Assembly: GCA_032718475.1 (NCBI GenBank)
Contig: JAUCBJ010009006.1
Coordinates: 1 to 64,000 of the forward strand
Source: Nemertoderma westbladi
Lineage: Eukaryota > Xenacoelomorpha > Nemertodermatida > Nemertodermatidae
Direction: 5' to 3'
DNA: 64,000 nt
The position numbers and the translations under genes are program-made. Below are positions 21,442 to 34,186 of this stretch, piece by piece (within the stretch, counting starts at the first letter, position 1; each line of letters opens with the position of its first letter). Below the pieces are notes generated by a model. It ran no database searches. It saw only the letters and a program-made list of their open reading frames with translations, and had not been told where the DNA came from.

Positions 21442-24400
21442 GTTTTATCCGCTGAGACATACCGAATTACCTTTCAGCGACCTTTTTATCCACTGAGACA
21501 TAAAAATTCTCTTTCAGCAACCTTTTTATCCGCTGAGACATACAAAATTATCTTTCAGCAACCTTTTTATCCGCTGAGACATACAGAATTATCTTTCAGC
21601 GACCTTTTTATCCGCTGAGACATACAAAATTATCTTTCAGCGACCTTTTTATCCGCGGAGACATACAAAATTATCTTTCAGCGACCTTTTTATCCGCTGA
21701 GACATACAAAATTCTCTTTCAGCGGCCTTTTTATCCGGTGAATTCTATTTCAGCGGCCTTTTTATCCGCTGAGACATACAAAATTCTCTTTCAGCGGCCT
21801 TTTTATCCGCTGAGACATACAGAATTCTGTTTCAGCAACCTTTTTATCCGTTGAGACATACAAAATTCTCTTTCAGCGGCCTTTTTATCCGCTGAATTCT
21901 ATTTCAGCGGCCTTTTTATCCGCTGAGACATACAAAATTATCTTTCAGCGGCCTTTTTATCCGCTGAGACATACAGAATTCTGTTTCAGCGACCTTTTTA
22001 TCCATTGAGACATACGCAATTCTCTTTCAGCGACCTTTTTATCCGCTGAGACATACAAAATTATCTTTCAGCTACGTTTTTATCCGCTGAGACATCAAAA
22101 TTCTCTTTCAGCGGCCTTTTTATCCGCTGAGACATACAGAATTCTGTTTCAGCGACCTTTTTATCCGTTGAGACATACAAAATTTTCTTTCAGCGACCTT
22201 TTATCCGCCGAGACATACAAAATTATCTTTCAGCAAACTTTTTATCCGCTGAGACATACAAAATTCTCTTTCAGCGGCCTTTTTATCCGCTGATACATAC
22301 AGAATTCTCTTTCAGCGGCCTTTTTATCCGCTGATACATACAGAATTCTGTTTCAGCGACCTTTTTATCCGTTGAGACATACAAAATTTTCTTTCAGCGA
22401 CCTTTTATCCGCCGAGACATACAAAATTATCTTTCAGCAAACTTTTTATCCGCTGAGACATACAAAATTCTCTTTCAGCGGCCTTTTTATCCGCTGAGAC
22501 ATACAAAATTCTCTTTCAGCGGCCTTTTTATCCGCTGAGACATACAGAATTCTGTTTCAGCGACCTTTTTATCCGTTGAGACATACAAAATTCTCTTTCA
22601 GCGGCCTTTTTATCCGCCGAGACATACAAAATTATCTTTCAGCAAACTTTTTATCCGCTGAGACATACAAAATTCTCTTTCAGCGGCCTTTTTATCCGCT
22701 GAGACATACAAAATTATCTTTCAGCGACCTTTTTATCCGCTGAGACATACAAAATTATCTTTCAGCGACCTTTTTATCCGCTGAGACATTCAAAATTATC
22801 TTTCAGCGACCTTTTTATCCGCTGAGACATACAAAATTATCTTTCAGCGACCTTTTTATCCGCTGAGACATACAAAATTATCTTTCAGCGGCCTTTTTAT
22901 CCGCTGAGACATACAAAATTCTCTTTCAGCGGCCTTTTTATCCGCTGAGACATACAAAATTCTCTTTCAGCGGCCTTTTTATCCGCTGAGACATACAAAA
23001 TTCTCTTTCAGCGGCCTTTTTATCCGCTGAGACATACAGAATTCTGTTTCAGCGACCTTTTTATCCGTTGAGACATACAAAATTATCTTTCAGCAAACTT
23101 TTTATCCGCTGAGACATACAAAATTATCTTTCAGCGACCTTTTTATCCGCTGAGACATACAAAATTTTCTTTCAGCGACCTTTTTATCCGTTGAGACATA
23201 TAAAATTATCTTTCAGTGACCTTTTTATCCGCTGAGACATACAAAATTATCTTTCAGCGACCTTTTTATCCGCTGAGACATACAAAATTCTCTTTCAGCG
23301 GCCTTTTTATCCGCTGAGACATACAAAATTATCTTTCAGCAACCTTTTTATCCGCTGAGACATACAGAATTATCTTTCAGCGACCTTTTTATCCGCTGAG
23401 ACATACAAAATTATCTTTCAGCGACCTTTTTATCCGCTGAGACATACAAAATTATCTTTCAGCGACCTTTTTATCCGCTGAGACATACAAAATTATCTTT
23501 CAGCGGCCTTTTTATCCGCTGAATTCTCTTTCAGCGGCCTTTTTATCCGCTGAGACATACAAAATTCTCTTTCAGCGGCCTTTTTATTCGCTGAGACATA
23601 CAAAATTATCTTTCAGCAACCTTTTTATCCGCTGAGACATACAGAATTATCTTTCAGCGACCTTTTTATCCGCTGAGACATACAAAATTATCTTTCAGCG
23701 ACCTTTTTATCCGCTGAGACATACAAAATTATCTTTCAGCGACCTTTTTATCCGCTGAGACATACAAAATTATCTTTCAGCGACCTTTTTATCCGCTGAG
23801 ACATACAAAATTATCTTTCAGCGGCCTTTTTATCCGCTGAATTCTCTTTCAGCGGCCTTTTTATCCGCTGAGACATACAAAATTCTCTTTCAGCGGCCTT
23901 TTTATCCGCTGAGACATACAAAATTATCTTTCAGCAACCTTTTTATCCGCTGAGACATACAGAATTATCTTTCAGCGACCTTTTTATCCGCTGAGACATA
24001 CAAAATTATCTTTCAGCGACCTTTTTATCCGCTGAGACATACAAAATTATCTTTCAGCGACCTTTTTATCCGCTGAGACATACAAAATTATCTTTCAGCG
24101 GCCTTTTTATCCGCTGAATTCTCTTTCAGCGGCCTTTTTATCCGCTGAGACATACAAAATTCTCTTTCAGCGGCCTTTTTATTCGCTGAGACATACAGAA
24201 TTCTGTTTCAGCGACCTTTCTATCCGTTGAGACATACAAAATTCTCTTTCAGCGGCCTTTTTATCCGCTGAGACATACAGAATTCTGTTTCAGCGACCTT
24301 TTTATCCGTTGAGACATACAAAATTCTCTTTCAGCGACCTTTTTATCCGCTGAGACATACAAAATTCTCTTCCAGCGACCTTTTTATCCGCTGAGACATA

Positions 24401-24897
24401 CAGAATTCTGTTTCAGCGACCTTTTTATCCGTTGAGACATACAAAATTCTCTTTCAGCGACCTTTTTTCCGCTGAGACATACAAAATTATCTTTCAGCAA
24501 ACTTTTTATCCGCTGAGACATACAAAATTATCTTTCAGCGACCTTTTTATCCGCTGAGACATACAAAATTCTCTTTCAGCAACCTTTTTATCCGCTGAGA
24601 CATACAAAATTTTCTTTCAGCGACCTTTTTATCCGCTGAGACATATAAAATTATCTTTCAGTGACCTTTTTATCCGCTGAGACATACAAAATTCTCTTTC
24701 AGCGACCTTTTTATCCGCTGAGACATACAAAATTATCTTTCAGCGGCCTTTTTATCCGCTGAGACATACAAAATTCTCTTTCAGCGGCCTTTTTATCCGC
24801 TGAGACATACAAAATTCTCTTTCAGCGGCCTTTTTCTCCGCTGAGACATACAAAATTCTCTTTCAGCGGCCTTTTTATCCGCTGAGACATACAAAAT
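21442..24897. repeat. 41-bp monomer array 2 (~84 copies)
   Basis: This is the longest array. It contains three successive copies of a several-monomer block around 23320-24180 that includes a 31-bp short monomer (CCGCTGAATTCTC), evidence of a local higher-order duplication. Confidence 0.95.
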
Positions 24898-26536
24898 TTC
24901 TATATTGTTCACAATATATCCATATTGGGAGCAATAATTATTAGCTCAAATTAATTAGTTACAATCCATTCAATATTCAAATAAAAATAATGTTAATTTA
25001 ATTTAATTACATTTTATCGTAAAATAATTCATAGTGTCGAAGATTCACTGGGCAGGTGTAAAACGCGGATCCGGATTCCAAAATTATCAATTAAGGGAAC
25101 GGAGCAGGTTACAGTGGCACGTTATTTAAACCAAAACAATGAACTAAAGTCAATTGAACAGGTTATAGTTTTATTTTTGGGAGTTTATAAAAATGTAAAA
25201 AAATCGACTTCCGAGGGACAATGTTAAATGTAGAATCCGGATCCGCGTTTTACTGTGACCCAGATTCACTGAGGTTTTATGCAAACTTTTATCAATAGAG
25301 CGATGATTATATTGAATTCGCCACTAATTGAATGCCACCCCAAATTAGATGATTTCATACTAAAAAAATTATTTAGCACCAAATATATTTTGTTGTAGCA
25401 CCAATTCACATCCCCAATTTTGAATATCCCTCTCACCAAAAACAATTATTCATCCCCCAAAACCAGGCCCGTATGGTGACCATAATATCTGGGGGGGGGG
25501 GGGGGGCAGAGGCCAAATCTGGGGGGCATATAGCTTTCGTTTATTATTTTGGTTCCCCCAACACGCCTCTGTAACCTGCTCCTTTACTAACTGTAACAAC
25601 ACGCCTCTGTAACCTGCTCCTTGTAGAGTGTTTGCGAACCGTTAAGGTGGCGTACAACTCTGCATTCAGACATCTATTTGAGTATAGGCGTTGCGACGAC
25701 GCTGACACAATATTTGTCTGCCACCGTGTTAACAACTTCAAAGCTGTCAGCCGGGTACTGGCATTCTCGTTGCGTAATCGCGTCGCAATTTCCTGCAATC
25801 CAATCCTTGTACAGTAGCTTGTGCAAACTTAGGTTACTCATCTCTCACTGATCGATGGGATGTGCTGCTTCTGTAATGCTCACCCCCCACTTCATGGCTT
25901 GCCCCCACATTATCGCGGCCTTCTCATATTTCAAATCCTTGCAAATATTATATAATATGAATTAATTCAATGTATATCTTATTATTTTTTTTTGAATACA
26001 TCACACGCTACCGGTACTCAATTTTAATATTTAATATTTTGAATTCAGTAATGGGAATTGCTATTCTTTCGGTATTGGTTGGGCAGTGCCTGAGTGTATC
26101 TTTTTTTTGTTTTTTTTTGTATAATATTGTGCTTTCAAATTGCAAATGCGGTACCTTGGATATCGATTTAATTTAGTATTCTATATAGTATTCAATGTAT
26201 CCTTGTGCATTTAGGTATTAATTGTGCTATGCTGTTAAATTTGGTAGTAATAATCTGTACAGTATGTTTTATGGGCTCTGCCCGATGAATAAACTTGAAA
26301 TTGAAAAATTGAAATTTACTAACCTCACCTTTAAAAGGGAATGGGAAATGGGACCTAACGCTCTTTGGGACGACTTTACCTCTTTGCTTTGTACAGAAAG
26401 GGCAGTAAAGTTCTTTGATCTTTGTTTTATACTCACCCGACGATCCTCGTACCAATAGCGCCACTGAGTGTCTGTTTATTTTGGTAGAATATTTGATTAT
26501 TTTGGGGGAAATAAGCATTTTTTTTTTGGGGAATAT
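24898..26536. repeat. Macrosatellite spacer 2
   Basis: Same content and order as spacer 1, with a G tract of 16 and CTCACC as in spacer 1 where spacers 3-8 have CTGCACC. Confidence 0.9.
25051..25262. mobile_element. MITE-like element in spacer 2
   Basis: Copy of the TIR element described for spacer 1, flanked by the same direct repeat. Confidence 0.7.
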
Positions 26537-29327
26537 GTTTTATCCGCTGAGACATACCGAATTACCTTTCAGCGACCTTTTTATCCACTGAGACATAAAA
26601 ATTCTCTTTCAGCAACCTTTTTATCCGCTGAGACATACAAAATTATCTTTCAGCAACCTTTTTATCCGCTGAGACATACAGAATTATCTTTCAGCGACCT
26701 TTTTATCCGCTGAGACATACAAAATTATCTTTCAGCGACCTTTTTATCCGCTGAGACATACAAAATTATCTTTCAGCGACCTTTTTATCCGCTGAGACAT
26801 ACAAAATTCTCTTTCAGCGGCCTTTTTATCCGGTGAATTCTATTTCAGCGGCCTTTTTATCCGCTGAGACATACAAAATTATCTTTCAGCGGCCTTTTTA
26901 TCCGCTGAGACATACAGAATTCTGTTTCAGCGACCTTTTTATCCATTGAGACATACGCAATTCTCTTTCAGCGACCTTTTTATCCGCTGAGACATACAAA
27001 ATTATCTTTCAGCAACGTTTTTATCCGCTGAGACATACAAAATTCTCTTTCAGCGGCCTTTTTATCCGCTGAGAAATACAAAATTCTCTTTCAGCGGCCT
27101 TTTTATCCGCTGATACATACAGAATTCTGTTTCAGCGACCTTTTTATCCGTTGAGACATACAAAATTTTCTTTCAGCGACCTTTTATCCGCCGAGACATA
27201 CAAAATTATCTTTCAGCAAACTTTTTATCCGCTGAGACATACAAAATTATCTTTCAGCGGCCTTTTTATCCGCTGAGACATACAAAATTCTCTTTCAGCG
27301 GCCTTTTTATCCGCTGAGACATACAGAATTCTGTTTCAGCGACCTTTTTATCCGTTGAGACATACAAAATTATCTTTCAGCGACCTTTTTATCCGCTGAG
27401 ACATACAAAATTATCTTTCAGCGACCTTTTTATCCGCTGAGACATACAAAATTATCTTTCAGCGACCTTTTTATCCGCTGAGACATACACAATTCTCTTT
27501 CAGCGACCTTTTTATCCGCTGAGACATACAAAATTATCTTTCAGCGGCCTTTTTATCCGCTGAGACATACAGAATTCTGTTTCAGCGACCTTTTTATCCG
27601 TTGAGACATACAAAATTATCTTTCAGCAAACTTTTTATCCGCTGAGACATACAAAATTATCTTTCAGCGACCTTTTTATCCGCTGAGACATACAAAATTA
27701 TCTTTCAGCGACCTTTTTATCCGCTGAGACATACAAAATTATCTTTCAGCGACCTTTTTATCCGCTGAGACATACACAATTCTCTTTCAGCGACCTTTTT
27801 ATCCGCTGAGACATACAAAATTATCTTTCAGCGGCCTTTTTATCCGCTGAGACATACAAAATTCTCTTTCAGCGATCTTTTTATCCGCTGAGACATACAA
27901 AATTATCTTTCAGCGACCTTTTTATCCGCTGAGACATACAAAATTATCTTTCAGCGACCTTTTTATCCGCTGAGACATACAAAATTCTCTTTCAGCGGCC
28001 TTTTTATCCGGTGAATTCTATTTCAGCGGCCTTTTTATCCGCTGAGACATACAAAATTATCTTTCAGCGGCCTTTTTATCCGCTGAGACATACAGAATTC
28101 TGTTTCAGCGACCTTTTTATCCATTGAGACATACGCAATTCTCTTTCAGCGACCTTTTTATCCGCTGAGACATACAAAATTATCTTTCAGCTACGTTTTT
28201 ATCCGCTGAGACATACAAAATTCTCTTTCAGCGGCCTTTTTATCCGCTGAGACATACAAAATTCTCTTTCAGCGGCCTTTTTATCCGCTGATACATACAG
28301 AATTCTGTTTCAGCGACCTTTTTATCCGTTGAGACATACAAAATTTTCTTTCAGCGACCTTTTATCCGCCGAGACATACAAAATTATCTTTCAGCAAACT
28401 TTTTATCCGCTGAGACATACAAAATTCTCTTTCAGCGGCCTTTTTATCCGCTGAGACATACAAAATTCTCTTTCAGCGGCCTTTTTATCCGCTGAGACAT
28501 ACAGAATTCTGTTTCAGCGACCTTTTTATCCGTTGAGACATACAAAATTCTCTTTCAGCGACCTTTTTATCCGCTGAGACATACAAAATTATCTTTCAGC
28601 GACCTTTTTATCCGCTGAGACATACAAAATTATCTTTCAGCGGCCTTTTTATCCGCTGAGACATACAAAATTCTCTTTCAGCGGCCTTTTTATCCGCTGA
28701 GACATACAAAATTCTCTTTCAGCGGCCTTTTTATCCGCTGAGACATACAAAATTCTCTTTCAGCGGCCTTTTTATCCGCTGAGACATACAGAATTCTGTT
28801 TCAGCGACCTTTTTATCCGTTGAGACATACAAAATTATCTTTCAGCAAACTTTTTATCCGCTGAGACATACAAAATTATCTTTCAGCGACCTTTTTATCC
28901 GCTGAGACATACAAAATTATCTTTCAGCGACCTTTTTATCCGCTGAGACATACAAAATTCTCTTTCAGCAACCTTTTTATCCGCTGAGACATACAAAATT
29001 TTCTTTCAGCGACCTTTTTATCCGCTGAGACATATAAAATTATCTTTCAGTGACCTTTTTATCCGCTGAGACATACAAAATTATCTTTCAGCGACCTTTT
29101 TATCCGCTGAGACATACACAATTCTCTTTCAGCGACCTTTTTATCGGCTGAGACATACAAAATTATCTTTCAGCGGCCTTTTTATCCGCTGAGACATACA
29201 AAATTCTCTTTCAGCGGCCTTTTTATCCGCTGAGACATACAAAATTCTCTTTCAGCGGCCTTTTTATCCGCTGAGACATACAAAATTCTCTTTCAGCGGC
29301 CTTTTTATCCGCTGAGACATACAAAAT
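26537..29327. repeat. 41-bp monomer array 3 (~68 copies)
   Basis: Tandem monomers as above. A long block near the start (26760-27120) is repeated at about 27940-28300, including the short monomer and the CGCAATTC variant, showing internal segmental duplication. Confidence 0.95.
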
Positions 29328-30972
29328 TTCTATATTGTTCACAATATATCCATATTGGGAGCAATAATTATTAGCTCAAATTAATTAGTTACAATCCATT
29401 CAATATTCAAATAAAAATAATGTTAATTTAATTTAATTACATTTTATCGTAAAATAATTCATAGTGTCGAAGATTCACTGGGCAGGTGTAAAACGCGGAT
29501 CCGGATTCCAAAATTATCAATTAAGGGAACGGAGCAGGTTACAGTGGCACGTTATTTAAACCAAAACAATGAACTAAAGTCAATTGAACAGGTTATAGTT
29601 TTATTTTTGGGAGTTTATAAAAATGTAAAAAAATCGACTTCCGAGGGACAATGTTAAATGTAGAATCCGGATCCGCGTTTTACTGTGACCCAGATTCACT
29701 GAGGTTTTATGCAAACTTTTATCAATAGAGCGATGATTATATTGAATTCGCCACTAATTGAATGCCACCCCAAATTAGATGATTTCATACCAAAAAAATT
29801 ATTTAGCACCAAATATATTTTGTTGTAGCACCAATTCACATCCCCAATTTTGAATATCCCTCTCACCAAAAACAATTATTCATCCCCCAAAACCAGGCCC
29901 GTATGGTGACCATAATATCTGGGGGGGGGGGGGGGGGGGGGGCAGAGGCCAAATCTGGGGGGCATATAGCTTTCGTTTATTATTTTGGTTCCCCCAACAC
30001 GCCTCTGTAACCTGCTCCTTTACTAACTGTAACAACACGCCTCTGTAACCTGCTCCTTGTAGAGTGTTTGCGAACCGTTAAGGTGGCGTACAACTCTGCA
30101 TTCAGACATCTATTTGAGTATAGGCGTTGCGACGACGCTGACACAATATTTGTCTGCCACCGTGTTAACAACTTCAAAGCTGTCAGCCGGGTACTGGCAT
30201 TCTCGTTGCGTAATCGCGTCGCAATTTCCTGCAATCCAATCCTTGTACAGTAGCTTGTGCAAACTTAGGTTACTCATCTCTCACTGATCGATGGGATGTG
30301 CTGCTTCTGTAATGCTCACCCCCCACTTCATGGCTTGCCCCCACATTATCGCGGCCTTCTCATATTTCAAATCCTTGCAAATATTATATAATATGAATTA
30401 ATTCAATGTATATCTTATTATTTTTTTTTGAATACATCACACGCTACCGGTACTCAATTTTAATATTTAATATTTTGAATTCAGTAATGGGAATTGCTAT
30501 TCTTTCGGTATTGGTTGGGCAGTGCCTGAGTGTATCTTTTTTTTGTTTTTTTTTGTATAATATTGTGCTTTCAAATTGCAAATGCGGTACCTTGGATATC
30601 GATTTAATTTAGTATTCTATATAGTATTCAATGTATCCTTGTGCATTTAGGTATTAATTGTGCTATGCTGTTAAATTTGGTAGTAATAATCTGTACAGTA
30701 TGTTTTATGGGCTCTGCCCGATGAATAAACTTGAAATTGAAAAATTGAAATTTACTAACCTGCACCTTTAAAAGGGAATGGGAAATGGGACCTAACGCTC
30801 TTTGGGACGACTTTACCTCTTTGCTTTGTACAGAAAGGGCAGTAAAGTTCTTTGATCTTTGTTTTATACTCACCCGACGATCCTCGTACCAATAGCGCCA
30901 CTGAGTGTCTGTTTATTTTGGTAGAATATTTGATTATTTTGGGGGAAATAAGCATTTTTTTTTGGGGAATAT
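29328..30972. repeat. Macrosatellite spacer 3
   Basis: Same content as spacer 1, with a G tract of 22. It is the first spacer with the extra base giving CTGCACC, so it is intermediate between spacers 1-2 and 4-8. Confidence 0.9.
29481..29692. mobile_element. MITE-like element in spacer 3
   Basis: Copy of the TIR element described for spacer 1. Confidence 0.7.
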
Positions 30973-32543
30973 GTTTTATCCGCTGAGACATACCGAATTA
31001 CCTTTCAGCGACCTTTTTATCCACTGAGACATAAAAATTCTCTTTCAGCAACCTTTTTATCCGCTGAGACATACAAAATTATCTTTCAGCAACCTTTTTA
31101 TCCGCTGAGACATACAGAATTATCTTTCAGCGACCTTTTTATCCGCTGAGACATACAAAATTATCTTTCAGCGACCTTTTTATCCGCTGAGACATACAAA
31201 ATTCTCTTTCAGCGACCTTTTTATCCGCTGAGACATACAAAATTCTCTTCCAGCGACCTTTTTATCCGCTGAGACATACAAAATTATCTTTCAGCGACCT
31301 TTTTATCCGCTGAGACATACAAAATTCTCTTTCAGCGGCCTTTTTATCCGCTGAATTCTCTTTCAGCGGCCTTTTTATCCGCTGAGACATACAAAATTCT
31401 CTTTCAGCGGCCTTTTTATCCGCTGAGACATACAGAATTCTGTTTCAGCGACCTTTTTATCCGTTGAGACATACAAAATTCTCTTTCAGCGACCTTTTTA
31501 TCCGCTGAGACATACAAAATTATCTTTCAGCAACTTTTTATCCGCTGAGACATACAAAATTCTCTTTCAGCGGCCTTTTTATCCGCTGAGACATACAAAA
31601 TTCTCTTTCAGCGGCCTTTTTATCCGCTGAGACATACAGAATTCTGTTTCAGCGACCTTTTTATCCGTTGAGACATACAGAATTCTCTTTCAGCGACCTT
31701 TTTATCCGCTGAGACATACAAAATTATCTTTCAGCGACCTTTTTATCCGCTGAGACATACAAAATTCTCTTTCAGCGACCTTTTTATCCGCTGAGACATA
31801 CAAAATTCTCTTTCAGCGGCCTTTTTATCCGCTGAGACATACAAAATTCTCTTTCAGCAAACTTTTTATCCGCTGAGACATACAAAATTCTCTTTCAGCG
31901 ACCTTTTTATCCGCTGAGACATACAAAATTCTCTTTCAGCGGCCTTTTTATCCGCTGAGACATACAAAATTCTCTTTCAGCGGCCTTTTTATCCGCTGAG
32001 ACATACAAAATTCTCTTTCAGCGGCCTTTTTATCCGCTGAGACATACAAAATTCTCTTTCAGCGGCCTTTTTATCCGCTGAGACATACAAAATTCTCTTT
32101 CAGCGACCTTTTTATCCGCTGAGACATACAAAATTCTCTTTCAGCGGCCTTTTTATCCGCTGAGACATACAAAATTCTCTTTCAGCGACCTTTTTATCCG
32201 CTGAGACATACAAAATTATCTTTCAGCGACCTTTTTATCCGCTGAGACATACAAAATTCTCTTTCAGCGGCCTTTTTATCCGCTGAGACATACAAAATTC
32301 TCTTTCAGCGACCTTTTTATCCGCTGAGACATACAAAATTCTCTTTCAGCGGCCTTTTTATCCGCTGAGACATACAAAATTCTCTTTCAGCGGCCTTTTT
32401 ATCCGCTGAGACATACACAATTCTGTTTCAGCGACCTTTTTATCCGTTGAGACATACAAAATTCTCTTTCAGCAACCTTTTATCCGCCGAGACATACAAA
32501 ATTATCTTTTAGCGACCTTTTTATCCGCTGAGACATACAAAAT
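30973..32543. repeat. 41-bp monomer array 4 (~38 copies)
   Basis: The array ends with a distinctive run of variants (CCGTTGAG, CAACC with a shortened T run, CCGCCGAG, TTTTAGCGAC) shared with arrays 5 and 7, and nearly with array 8, but not with arrays 1-3 and 6. Confidence 0.95.
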
Positions 32544-34186
32544 TTCTATATTGTTCACAATATATCCATATTGGGAGCAATAATTATTAGCTCAAATTAA
32601 TTAGTTACAATCCATTCAATATTGAAATAAAAATAATGTTAATTTAATTTAATTACATTTTATCGTAAAATAATTCATAGTGTCGAAGATTCACTGGGCA
32701 GGTGTAAAACGCGGATCCGGATTCCAAAATTATCAATTAAGGGAACGGAGCAGGTTACAGTGGCACGTTATTTAAACCAAAACAATGAACTAAAGTCAAT
32801 TGAACAGGTTATAGTTTTATTTTTGGGAGTTTATAAAAATGTAAAAAAAATCGACTTCCGAGGGACAATGTTAAATGTAGAATCCGGATCCGCGTTTTAC
32901 TGTGACCCAGATTCACTGAGGTTTTATGCAAACTTTTATCAATAGAGCGATGATTATATTGAATTCGCCACTAATTGAATGCCACCCCAAATTAGATGAT
33001 TTCATACCAAAAAAATTATTTAGCACCAAATATATTTTGTTGTAGCACCAATTCACATCCCCAATTTTGAATATCCCTCTCACCAAAAACAATTATTCAT
33101 CCCCCAAAACCAGGCCCGTATGGTGACCATAATATCTGGGGGGGGGGGGGGGGGGGCAGAGGCCAAATCTGGGGGGCATATAGCTTTCGTTTATTATTTT
33201 GGTTCCCCCAACACGCCTCTGTAACCTGCTCCTTTACTAACTGTAACAACACGCCTCTGTAACCTGCTCCTTGTAGAGTGTTTGCGAACCGTTAAGGTGG
33301 CGTACAACTCTGCATTCAGACATCTATTTGAGTATAGGCGTTGCGACGACGCTGACACAATATTTGTCTGCCACCGTGTTAACAACTTCAAAGCTGTCAG
33401 CCGGGTACTGGCATTCTCGTTGCGTAATCGCGTCGCAATTTCCTGCAATCCAATCCTTGTACAGTAGCTTGTGCAAACTTAGGTTACTCATCTCTCACTG
33501 ATCGATGGGATGTGCTGCTTCTGTAATGCTCACCCCCCACTTCATGGCTTGCCCCCACATTATCGCGGCCTTCTCATATTTCAAATCCTTGCAAATATTA
33601 TATAATATGAATTAATTCAATGTATATCTTATTATTTTTTTTTGAATACATCACACGCTACCGGTACTCAATTTTAATATTTAATATTTTGAATTCAGTA
33701 ATGGGAATTGCTATTCTTTCGGTATTGGTTGGGCAGTGCCTGAGTGTATCTTTTTTTTGTTTTTTTTTGTATAATATTGTGCTTTCAAATTGCAAATGCG
33801 GTACCTTGGATATCGATTTAATTTAGTATTCTATATAGTATTCAATGTATCCTTGTGCATTTAGGTATTAATTGTGCTATGCTGTTAAATTTGGTAGTAA
33901 TAATCTGTACAGTATGTTTTATGGGCTCTGCCCGATGAATAAACTTGAAATTGAAAAATTGAAATTTACTAACCTGCACCTTTAAAAGGGAATGGGAAAT
34001 GGGACCTAACGCTCTTTGGGACGACTTTACCTCTTTGCTTTGTACAGAAAGGGCAGTAAAGTTCTTTGATCTTTGTTTTATACTCACCCGACGATCCTCG
34101 TACCAATAGCGCCACTGAGTGTCTGTTTATTTTGGTAGAATATTTGATTATTTTGGGGGAAATAAGCATTTTTTTTTGGGGAATAT
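32544..34186. repeat. Macrosatellite spacer 4
   Basis: Same content, with a G tract of 19. An eighth A in the A run at about 32842 distinguishes it from spacers 1-3 and 5 and opens a 61-codon frame that has no gene features. Confidence 0.9.
32697..32909. mobile_element. MITE-like element in spacer 4
   Basis: Copy of the TIR element, one base longer because of the A8 run. Confidence 0.7.

Noticed and set aside
32760-32945. 61-codon frame in spacers 4 and 6-8
   Set aside because: It opens only through a one-base change in an A run and lies across the MITE-like element.
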